Positions 22,083-27,673 of a stretch of DNA of 27,673 bases are shown piece after piece. A model generated the notes under the pieces. That model ran no database searches, was not told the DNA's origin, and saw nothing but the letters and a program-made list of their open reading frames with translations. The stretch's first letter is position 1. Each line of letters begins with the position of its first letter. Origin of the DNA: JBDIAR01 sp039812545 (lineage in GTDB: Bacteria; Actinomycetota; Actinomycetes; Actinomycetales; Dermatophilaceae); assembly GCA_039812545.1 (NCBI GenBank), contig JBDIAR010000019.1, positions 1 through 27,673 on the forward strand, read 5' to 3'. The translations under genes were made by a program, and so were the position numbers.

Positions 22083-23303
22083 TCAGTCGGCGTTGGCTCC
22101 GGAGCCGGAGCCGGTTCCCGGTCCGCCTCGATCGGCGAACTCGCCGGCAGCTTCGAGGTAGGACATGGCGCCGGGTCCGGTCGGATCGTACGTGATGACG
22201 GTCTGGCCGAAGCTGGGCGCCTCGGAGATCCGCACGGAGCGTGGAATCGTGGTGGCCAGGACCGCTTCCGGGAAGTGGGTACGGACCTCGTCCGCGACCT
22301 GCGCGGATAGTCGGGTACGGGCATCCATCATGGTCAGCAAGATGGTGGAGAGCCGCAGGTCCGGATTGAGGTGCGTGCGGACCAGGTCGATGTTCTTCAG
22401 CAGCATCGACACTCCCTCGAGGGCGTAGTACTCACATTGGATCGGCACGAAAACTTCTCGGGCGGCGACCAGGGCGTTCACGGTCAACAGGCCCAGGCTC
22501 GGCGGGCAGTCCACGAAGACATAGTCCACCGGATATTCGTCGAGATAGGCGGTGAGCGCTCGGTGCAAGCGGGATTCGCGGGCCACCAGGGAAACCAACT
22601 CGATTTCGGCTCCCGCCAAGTCGATCGTCGAGGGTGCGCAGGACAAACCGGGCACGTCCGGGCAACTCCGCACGACCTCGGCCAGCGGCCGGCCGTCGAC
22701 GATGACCTCGTAGATGCTGGGGACGTCGCTGTGATGGTCGATTCCCAGTGCCGTGCTCGCGTTCCCCTGGGGGTCGAGGTCGATGACGAGAACACTGAGG
22801 CCTGCCAACGCGAGTCCGGCTGCGATATTGACCGCGGTGGTCGTCTTACCGACGCCGCCCTTCTGGTTGGCGACCGTGACGATCCGGGTCCGCGCGGGTT
22901 TGGGGAAGGCACGAACGCGTAGCGCCTCACGGCGGCGGGCCTCTTCGGTCACGGCTCGCGCGAGCGGAGTGTTCCAGTCGCCGCGAGTGGGTGGCCCAGC
23001 AGGGTCCACGACACCGTCGGGGTCGACGAGCCGCTCGCTCGACGCCACGGGCGTCACGTCGTGCAACGCGGGATCTTCGACGGTTGCGACGATGACCTCT
23101 CCGGCCGACGCAGCCGTTTCACGTGAAACAACGCCCGCATCGGCGGGTTCGACGTCATCCGTGGAGGTCGCCACGGCTTCGGTTTCACGTGAAACATTCA
23201 CACCCGGCCAGCCCAGGGAGCTCTCACGGCCGGACGGGCCGGTGCTGGTCCCGCCTGCGGTGCTCGAATCGCTGGGCCAACCGAGCGGCGAGCTTCTCGT
23301 CAT
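22083..23303 (-). CDS. parA: Chromosome partitioning ATPase ParA
   Basis: A deviant-Walker ATPase that moves ParB-bound origins. The 406-residue product has KGGVGKTTT at residues 148-156, DLDPQGNAS (Walker A') and VDCPPSLGLL (Walker B). The first 137 residues are an unordered, acidic extension; within it VSRET appears at 37-41 and 59-63, each encoded by a parS palindrome, a feature also known in mycobacterial ParA. GAAGGA lies 7 nt before the ATG at 23303, supporting the long form. Upstream is a 214-nt gap to rsmG. Confidence 0.95.
   Translation of the reverse strand: MTRSSPLGWPSDSSTAGGTSTGPSGRESSLGWPGVNVSRETEAVATSTDDVEPADAGVVSRETAASAGEVIVATVEDPALHDVTPVASSERLVDPDGVVDPAGPPTRGDWNTPLARAVTEEARRREALRVRAFPKPARTRIVTVANQKGGVGKTTTAVNIAAGLALAGLSVLVIDLDPQGNASTALGIDHHSDVPSIYEVIVDGRPLAEVVRSCPDVPGLSCAPSTIDLAGAEIELVSLVARESRLHRALTAYLDEYPVDYVFVDCPPSLGLLTVNALVAAREVFVPIQCEYYALEGVSMLLKNIDLVRTHLNPDLRLSTILLTMMDARTRLSAQVADEVRTHFPEAVLATTIPRSVRISEAPSFGQTVITYDPTGPGAMSYLEAAGEFADRGGPGTGSGSGANAD
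23115..23130. promoter_or_regulatory. parS: parS site 1 (inside parA)
   Basis: GTTTCACGTGAAAC palindrome (23116-23129) with 15 of 16 matches to the consensus TGTTTCACGTGAAACA. It encodes a VSRET segment of ParA. ParB binding site. Confidence 0.95.
23181..23196. promoter_or_regulatory. parS: parS site 2 (inside parA)
   Basis: A second GTTTCACGTGAAAC palindrome (23182-23195), 15 of 16 to the consensus, 66 bp from site 1 centre to centre. The distance is a multiple of three, so both encode VSRET in the same frame. Confidence 0.95.
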
Positions 23304-23445
23304 ATTTCTTCCTTCAGGTGACTGAACACACTGAGCCTACTCGGCCGGGTCCGCCTCGACGCCCCGATCGCGACCCCCTCGTAACCGCCTGAGTCGCAGT
23401 CCTGGCCCTCGCGAAGCCACCGAGCGGCACCCGGCTGGACGGGAT

Positions 23446-23495
23446 AGGGCATACGGCTGGACACGGCTGGGACAGGGCATACAGCTGGACACGGC
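23446..23495. repeat. 22-bp direct repeat carrying GGCATAC, between rsmG and parA
   Basis: Two copies (23446-23467 and 23474-23495), one mismatch, period 28, each beginning AGGGCATAC. They lie in the 214-bp gap before parA, which is otherwise free of recognised features except ParA's ribosome site. Confidence 0.65.
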
Positions 23496-23517
23496 CCACG
23501 GCTGGGCGGGACGCAGG

Positions 23518-24243
23518 TTACGGGAGTCTCCGCTGTTTTCGGCCGCTCCGCCCTTGGGAGAGTTTACGGGGACGCCCGCTTGACCGACCCGCTGCCGCGG
23601 TGCCGACCAGGAGTTTCGATCGAACCACGAAGGTCGACTCCGGAATCAACCCACCGCCGAGTTCGACGACCTCCGCAGGTCCGAATCCGCAGTCCGCCAA
23701 CGCCTCGGCGTCCCGAGCGACTTCTTCGACGGCGCTGGCACCCTTCATGGCGACCAGCCAGCCGCCCATCGGGAGGAGGCCGGAACACCACAGCGCCAAC
23801 GAGGCGAGGGGCGCGACCGCACGAGCCGTCACATAGGGCGCGCACACCTGGCCCCAGAAGGCTTCCGCCCGGCCATGCAGCAGCTCCACGTTGGTCAGTC
23901 CGAGGGCTTCGACCGTCTCCGCCAGCCAGGTGACCCGTCGCCGCATGGGTTCGATGAGCATCAGCGACAGGTCGGGGCGGGCGATGGCGAGCACCAGACC
24001 TGGCAGCCCGGCACCGGACCCGACATCGACCACCGTTGAGCCGGTGGGGAATTGGGCTGCCAGCACCGCGCAGTTGAGCAGGTGCCGGTCCCAGAGTCGG
24101 GGAACCTCTCGAGGGCCGATCAGGCCGCGCTCGACCCCGGGCCCGGCCAACTGCTCGGCGTACCGGATGGACATCGGCAGGCGATCCCCGAACAACGCCT
24201 CTGCGGCCGCCGGCGGCACAGGGAGCATCGCGCCATCGGCCAC
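23518..24243 (-). CDS. rsmG: 16S rRNA (guanine-527-N7)-methyltransferase RsmG (GidB)
   Basis: Methylates N7 of G527 in 16S rRNA; loss gives low-level streptomycin resistance in other bacteria. The 241-residue enzyme shows LIGPREVPRLWDRHLLNC before the SAM-binding VVDVGSGAGLPGLVLAI (residues 71-87), then LIEPMRRRVTWL and the VTARAVAPL motif typical of GidB. The tail is Arg/Lys-rich (RSSGRPRKLSQGRSGRKQRR). GTG 24243 lies 13 nt behind the khpB stop, with no clear ribosome site; the internal ATG at 24228 is an alternative. Confidence 0.94.
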   Translation of the reverse strand: MADGAMLPVPPAAAEALFGDRLPMSIRYAEQLAGPGVERGLIGPREVPRLWDRHLLNCAVLAAQFPTGSTVVDVGSGAGLPGLVLAIARPDLSLMLIEPMRRRVTWLAETVEALGLTNVELLHGRAEAFWGQVCAPYVTARAVAPLASLALWCSGLLPMGGWLVAMKGASAVEEVARDAEALADCGFGPAEVVELGGGLIPESTFVVRSKLLVGTAAAGRSSGRPRKLSQGRSGRKQRRLP

Positions 24244-24256
24244 GTGGACGTCCGCG

Positions 24257-24964
24257 TCAGGCCGGGCTGATGATGATGTGCCGCCGCGGCTCGACGCCCT
24301 CGGATTCGGACTGCAGCCCGGCGGCGGTCACCTCGTCGTGCACGACCTTGCGCTCGAATGCCGACATATTGTCCAGGGCCTTCTCCCGCCCAGACGCCCG
24401 GACCTCGGCGATGGCCTCCTGGGCCAGGGTGACGAGCACCGCGCGGCGGTCGCGCCGGTAGTCCGCGACGTCCAGCATGAGCCGGCTGCGTTCGCCGGTG
24501 ACCGCCTGGACGGCCAGCCGGGTCAGTTCCTGCAGCGCCTCCAGGGTCTTGCCGTCCGGGCCGACCAGCCGCCGGGGAACCCGGCCGTCCTCCGAGTCGA
24601 CGATCGCGACCGCGGCTCGGTCCCCGTCGATGCCCACGTCGATGTCCCCGTCGGCGTCGGCGATGTCCAACAGCGTTTCGAGGAAGTCGGCGGCCACCTC
24701 CCCCTCGCGCTCCAAGGCCTTGAGCCGGTTGCTCCGGTTCGGTGCCGAGGTATCGGCGACCCGGCCATCGGGCGCGTCGTCCCGCTCCTCGTCAGATTCA
24801 TCATCCGTAGAATTTGTTCCGTGCTCTTCGGCGTCGGCGGATTCCCCCCGCTCCGGCGACGCAGCCGGCTGGATCGACTCGACGTCCACAGCTGCTTGGA
24901 CCTCGCCGACGGCGCCGTCGTCGAGGGCCTCGGTGGTATCGGTGAGTTGGGCGTGGTCGCTCAT
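24257..24964 (-). CDS. khpB: RNA-binding protein KhpB (Jag), KH and R3H domains
   Basis: An RNA chaperone of the SpoIIIJ-associated (Jag) family, acting with KhpA and linked to control of cell division and peptidoglycan synthesis. The 235-residue product has an acidic N-terminal half rich in Asp/Glu, a KH region (GEVAADFLETLLDIADADG, VGPDGKTLEALQEL) and an R3H domain near the end (NMSAFERKVVHDEVTA, PRRHIIISPA). The usual Jag-N domain is replaced by the acidic stretch, as in other Actinomycetota. GAGGAG stands about 7 nt before the ATG. It is separated by 215 nt from yidC, a gap with one GTATGCC word (25098) and repeated GTTCC elements. Confidence 0.92.
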   Translation of the reverse strand: MSDHAQLTDTTEALDDGAVGEVQAAVDVESIQPAASPERGESADAEEHGTNSTDDESDEERDDAPDGRVADTSAPNRSNRLKALEREGEVAADFLETLLDIADADGDIDVGIDGDRAAVAIVDSEDGRVPRRLVGPDGKTLEALQELTRLAVQAVTGERSRLMLDVADYRRDRRAVLVTLAQEAIAEVRASGREKALDNMSAFERKVVHDEVTAAGLQSESEGVEPRRHIIISPA

Positions 24965-25179
24965 TGCTCGCTCCTCAAGTTCCTTCAGGTCGAGTTCCTG
25001 GTCGGGTTCCTACAGGTGGCTGGGGGTGCGTCCGTGGCTGGCACTGCTTCGCGGGACGACGCTCGGTGCGCTCAGGCCCGTCGTGGCCGGCCTTTGGTAT
25101 GCCGGAGGCTGTTCTCCGTGCCCGGCCCGGCGCAGATCACCGGGTCCGAGCAGGAACAGCGCCACGGCTGCACGATCGG

Positions 25180-26331
25180 TCAGGGTTTGGCTCGCTTCTT
25201 CTGCTTGGCGACGGGCTGCTGCCTGGCGGCGGGCTGTTGTTTGCTCGGGGCCGCCGGCTGTTGCTTCGCCGGGGGGACATCCGACGGCGCCGCCGACTGC
25301 GCGCCGCCCTCGGAACTCGTCTCCCCAACAGTCCCCTGGGGGTTACCGGCGGGGCGAGCGCCCTTCGACTTCTGCCGCTTCTTGCTCATCGGCTGCTGGC
25401 GCTGCCGCGGGCGCTCGGGCTCGTCGATCGCCGTCGCCTCCCCGAGACCCGGGACCGTGAACTGAACGACGTCCTTGCCGCGACGGCGCTGACGCTCCTG
25501 CATGGCCTTTTCGGCCGCCGACCCGGGTGCCGGCATACGGCGAATGACATAGAACTGCTGGAACATCGTCCACAAGTTGGTGGTCAACCAGTACAGCAAG
25601 ACGCCGATCGGGAAGTTGATGCCGGAAAACGCGAAGAAGAACGGCATGACGTACACCAGAATCTTCTGCTGCTTCGCAAACGGGCTCTCCAGAGCCGCCT
25701 TCGGCATATTTTTCAGCATCAGCTGGTGCTGGGTCGTGAAGGTCGTGATCGACATCAAGATGATGAGGACCGCGGTCAGGATCTTCGTCTGCATCGAGGT
25801 GCCGAAGATGAACGAGTCCGACAGCTTGGACCCGAAGATCATCGAGTCCTCGAACTGGTGCGCGAGGTCCCGACTGATCGCCCCTATCCCGTCCGGGAAG
25901 GACTTGAGCACGTCCGCCTTGCCCTCGGCGAGGCCCTTGATGTTGTTGAGCATCTGGAACAGGGCGAAGAAGAACGGCATCTGGAGCAGGATCGGCATAC
26001 AGGAGCTGAACGGGTTGGTACCCGTCCGCTTGTAGAACTCCATCGTCTCCTGAGTCATCGCCTGGCGCGACTCCGGATCCTTCTTGTCCTTGTACTTCGC
26101 CTGGATCTTCTGCAACTCCGGCTGAATGAGCTGCATCTTGCGCGACGCATGGATCTGTTTGACGAACAGCGGGATGAGGATCATCCGCACCACGATCGTC
26201 AGGCCGATGATGCCGATGGCCCAGGCCCAGCCGCCCCCGATGCCGACGAGTTCGGCGAGGTTATGCCAGCCGACCATCACCCAGGATTCGGCCCACATGA
26301 GCGGGCGCAGCAGGTTGAAAATGAATTCCAC
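25180..26331 (-). CDS. yidC: Membrane protein insertase YidC
   Basis: A 383-residue insertase of the YidC/Oxa1 family that inserts and folds inner-membrane proteins. Five transmembrane segments are seen: residues about 15-35, 36-58 (with the conserved groove arginine Arg49), 115-130, 175-195 and 218-240. The two cytoplasmic stretches with RKMQLIQPELQKIQAKYK and the NPFSSCMPILLQMPFFFALF segment are diagnostic. There is no signal peptide, as in other Gram-positive YidC. The C-terminal 80 residues form a Gln/Ala/Lys-rich tail with repeated QQPAA units and a KKRAKP end, likely to contact the ribosome. Confidence 0.96.
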   Translation of the reverse strand: MEFIFNLLRPLMWAESWVMVGWHNLAELVGIGGGWAWAIGIIGLTIVVRMILIPLFVKQIHASRKMQLIQPELQKIQAKYKDKKDPESRQAMTQETMEFYKRTGTNPFSSCMPILLQMPFFFALFQMLNNIKGLAEGKADVLKSFPDGIGAISRDLAHQFEDSMIFGSKLSDSFIFGTSMQTKILTAVLIILMSITTFTTQHQLMLKNMPKAALESPFAKQQKILVYVMPFFFAFSGINFPIGVLLYWLTTNLWTMFQQFYVIRRMPAPGSAAEKAMQERQRRRGKDVVQFTVPGLGEATAIDEPERPRQRQQPMSKKRQKSKGARPAGNPQGTVGETSSEGGAQSAAPSDVPPAKQQPAAPSKQQPAARQQPVAKQKKRAKP

Positions 26332-26391
26332 GGTGGTCCTTCGATTCGACGAGCAAAGCGGGCGGGAGGCCGGATCGGCGACGCGCGGCGA

Positions 26392-26655
26392 TCAGTCGCC
26401 GGGGCGGTCGACCCGCGCAGCGGCTCGAGGGGGCACGTGATCCACCCCGCCGGGATTCCACGGATGGCAGCGGCTGAGCCGCCGGGCCGCGAGCCAAGTG
26501 CCCTTGATCGGACCGAACCGCCGCAGCGCCTCGAGCGCATACGACGAGCACGACGGGTAGAACCGACAGGAGGCCGGTGTCAGCGGCGAGATGAAGCGTT
26601 GGTAGAACCGCACCGCGAGCACGAGCGGACTGGCCAAGACTTCGTTGAGGGTCAT
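26392..26655 (-). CDS. yidD: Membrane insertion efficiency factor YidD
   Basis: A short (87-residue) amphipathic protein helping YidC-dependent insertion. It has the family core RFYQRFISPLTPASCRFYPSCSSYALEA with three cysteines, then GTWLAARRLSRCHPWNPGG. The ATG at 26655 overlaps the rnpA stop by 4 nt (ATGA). A longer reading from 26907 exists but runs through rnpA in another frame and is not real. YidC follows 60 nt later. Confidence 0.95.
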   Translation of the reverse strand: MTLNEVLASPLVLAVRFYQRFISPLTPASCRFYPSCSSYALEALRRFGPIKGTWLAARRLSRCHPWNPGGVDHVPPRAAARVDRPGD

Positions 26656-27041
26656 TGCGGGGACCCCGCGCTCCGAGAGTCGACGGCCCGGGGGGCCGGC
26701 AGGATTCGGGCCAGCCCGATATCCAGGGCGGCGCCCAGCTGGGAGGAGCTGGCGTCGGCGGCCGCGGGCGTGGATCGCACGACCAGGTCGAACCCCTCGG
26801 GCAGCCTCGTCAGGCGGGCTCGCAGCTGTTCGCGCAGCCGACGCTTGACCCGGTTGCGCACCACGGCGCCACCCACGCCCCGGGACACGACGAGTCCGGC
26901 ACGGCACGGCATACCGCGACGTTCCGGGTTGGCCAGCCCATGCAGGACGATCAGCGATCCGCCGCTTCGCCGGGTAGTCCGGGACCGAAGCACGGTGGTG
27001 AAGTCGGCTGAGCGGCGTAGCCGGTGGGGTACCGGCAACAT
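26652..27041 (-). CDS. rnpA: Ribonuclease P protein component
   Basis: Protein subunit of RNase P, which trims the 5' ends of tRNAs with the catalytic M1 RNA. The 129-residue basic protein has LRRSADFTTVLRSRTTRRSG at the start and the signature RNRVKRRLREQLRARL in the middle. It starts 8 nt after the rpmH stop and its stop overlaps yidD by 4 nt. Length is typical. Confidence 0.96.
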   Translation of the reverse strand: MLPVPHRLRRSADFTTVLRSRTTRRSGGSLIVLHGLANPERRGMPCRAGLVVSRGVGGAVVRNRVKRRLREQLRARLTRLPEGFDLVVRSTPAAADASSSQLGAALDIGLARILPAPRAVDSRSAGSPQ

Positions 27042-27049
27042 GAGCAGAC

Positions 27050-27187
27050 TCAGGCAGACAGTTCGGTGCGGCCGCGACGGCGACGCGCCGCGATGATGGC
27101 GCGACCGGCGCGCGTGCGCATCCGCGCGCGGAAGCCGTGGGTCTTGGCGCGCTTGCGGTTGTTTGGCTGGAAGGTGCGCTTGCTCAC
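27050..27187 (-). CDS. rpmH: 50S ribosomal protein L34
   Basis: A 45-residue, strongly basic protein: SKRTFQPNNRKRAKTHGF, then RTRAGRAIIAARRRRGR, the full L34 pattern. The start is GTG at 27187 with GGAGAAG about 6 nt upstream. The first gene of rpmH-rnpA-yidD-yidC, always next to dnaA in bacteria; it reads away from the origin. Confidence 0.96.
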   Translation of the reverse strand: MSKRTFQPNNRKRAKTHGFRARMRTRAGRAIIAARRRRGRTELSA

Positions 27188-27370
27188 GAGTTCTTCTCCG
27201 TGTTGTCTACCGATGACGGCGTGGATGTCATCAGTGGGGCGTGGTCATCAGTGGTGCATGGAGGTGGACGTCTGCTGCGGGCTGCCAGAGGTATGCCGGT
27301 CGCAATCGTCAACCCACGCTCCGTGGATCGGGTCGTGGGCAAGCGAAAAAGACCGGTCAGCGGCCTCGTC

Positions 27371-27400
27371 ACTTTACGTGAGCCGCTCTGTGGGGGTCAA
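27371..27400 (-). promoter_or_regulatory. rpmH operon promoter (TTGACC-N18-TAAAGT)
   Basis: On the minus strand, TTGACC (27395-27400) and TAAAGT (27371-27376) with an 18-nt spacer form the best primary-sigma promoter in the window, as expected for a ribosomal protein operon. It leaves a leader of roughly 175 nt that holds an 11-bp direct repeat GTCATCAGTGG (27227 and 27246) and a GTATGCC word. Confidence 0.65.
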
Positions 27401-27545
27401 ACGAGCGGGCGGGGCCGCAGGTGCCCGCGGGACCCGGGCGGCACGACACGCCGGGTGGAGCAGACGACGCGCCGCGTCTTACCAAGTTCTCCTCGGCGAA
27501 CCGGTACGACACGCCGCGCAGGGGGTGTATGTTTCTCGGGCCGGG

Positions 27546-27554
27546 TTATCCACA
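27546..27554 (+). promoter_or_regulatory. DnaA box (TTATCCACA)
   Basis: A perfect match to the 9-mer consensus TTATCCACA in the rpmH-dnaA spacer, part of the origin or the dnaA promoter region. Confidence 0.9.
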
Positions 27555-27575
27555 GGGGAGGGAACCACCCCACGC

Positions 27576-27595
27576 CATCCACAACTTGTGGATAA
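27576..27595. promoter_or_regulatory. Head-to-head pair of DnaA boxes
   Basis: CATCCACAA at 27576-27584 (weak, two mismatches) faces TTGTGGATAA at 27586-27595 (perfect TTATCCACA on the minus strand) across one C, giving a palindrome of 8 bp per arm. A further weak element (TGTGTGGAA near 27597) follows. The origin and dnaA continue beyond the window. In 27188-27545 I see only the rpmH promoter and leader and no gene. Confidence 0.85.
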
Positions 27596-27673
27596 GTGTG
27601 TGGAATAGTGCTGGAATTGCGGGACAAATGGGATGGAACGGACGCTTGCATCGTCTGTCGAGGCCCGTCTGAC

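Larger units (their letters stand above)
1..27673. repeat. Dispersed 7-mer GGCATAC / GTATGCC
   Basis: By eye I count about 43 copies of GGCATAC or its complement GTATGCC, roughly 24 and 19 per orientation; a rough expectation for a 70 % GC sequence of this length is about three. The extended form is usually GGCATACC. Copies lie in CDSs in all reading frames and in intergenic DNA (for example 20138-20144, 23448-23454, 23476-23482). In genes they bring in codons otherwise rare here: Ile ATA at 8167-8173, 12924-12930, 14019-14025 and 15755-15761, and Ala GCA or Tyr TAT elsewhere. That pattern suggests selection on the DNA word and not on the protein. Function unknown; see findings. Confidence 0.8.

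Noticed and set aside
26392..26907. Long form of YidD starting at 26907
   Set aside because: The extra 84 residues are rnpA read in another frame; ATG 26655 with the ATGA overlap and standard YidD length is convincing.
24964..27096. 710-codon plus-strand open frame antisense to yidC, yidD and rnpA
   Set aside because: Shadow of conserved minus-strand genes; no domain and no ribosome site.
1..27673. tRNA, rRNA, insertion sequence or prophage genes
   Set aside because: I looked for tRNA cloverleaf ends, transposase motifs (DDE, serine or tyrosine recombinases) and phage structural genes and found none.

Overview
The window is a high-GC actinobacterial chromosome segment next to the replication origin. 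The right half has the gene order known from many Actinomycetota, for example the Mycobacterium tuberculosis block from pcnA (Rv3907c) to rpmH (Rv3924c): CCA-adding enzyme / Nudix / DUF6049-type protein / pseudokinase / ECF sigma M / anti-sigma-like / trxB / trxA / acetyltransferase / parB / parA / rsmG / khpB (jag) / yidC / yidD / rnpA / rpmH, ending in DnaA boxes before where dnaA should start. Gene content and style fit Micrococcales (perhaps the Dermatophilaceae/Intrasporangiaceae side), but the family-level assignment is a guess.

Layout. 1-3402 (minus): assimilatory sulfur operon sirA-cysH-cysD, with 4-nt ATGA overlaps and continuing out of the window, presumably into cysN; it is preceded by a short cysteine leader-peptide gene. 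3403-4212: regulatory DNA, a small membrane/exported protein gene on plus and a shared terminator hairpin. 4215-6917 (minus): a FucP-type sugar/H+ symporter with a lipoprotein sugar-binding protein and no ABC permease. 7195-9793: an alpha/beta hydrolase, a zinc-independent MDR oxidoreductase and a histidine phosphatase. 9812-12078 (minus): the CCA-adding enzyme and an inserted vapBC toxin-antitoxin pair. 12286-18674 (plus): Nudix hydrolase, DUF6049-type membrane-anchored protein, catalytically dead kinase-like protein, SigM and its probable anti-sigma. 18800-20136: thioredoxin reductase and thioredoxin. 20154-27187 (minus): acetyltransferase, ParB, ParA with two parS sites in its own coding sequence, RsmG, KhpB, YidC, YidD, RnpA and L34. 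27188-27673: rpmH promoter and DnaA boxes.

How it works together. The thioredoxin made in the centre is the expected reductant of the APS reductase (CysH) at the left end. SigM has a near-perfect ECF promoter just behind its own gene, driving the anti-sigma-like gene, a probable feedback loop. ParA/ParB/parS and the DnaA boxes mark the origin domain; RnpA, YidD, YidC and KhpB are the usual membrane-insertion/RNA cluster.

Most striking observations: (1) a 7-mer GGCATAC (reverse complement GTATGCC) occurs about 43 times in 27.7 kb on both strands, in genes and between genes, and forces rare codons such as Ile ATA; it behaves like a genome-wide DNA word (uptake-sequence-like or architectural). 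(2) The pseudokinase that is fused to, or follows, the lipid II flippase MurJ in relatives is present, but the MurJ module is missing from its place, and the cwlM gene normally after thioredoxin is missing too: two partners of one peptidoglycan-control circuit are absent from the locus together. (3) A Cys-Cys leader peptide controls the sulfur operon.
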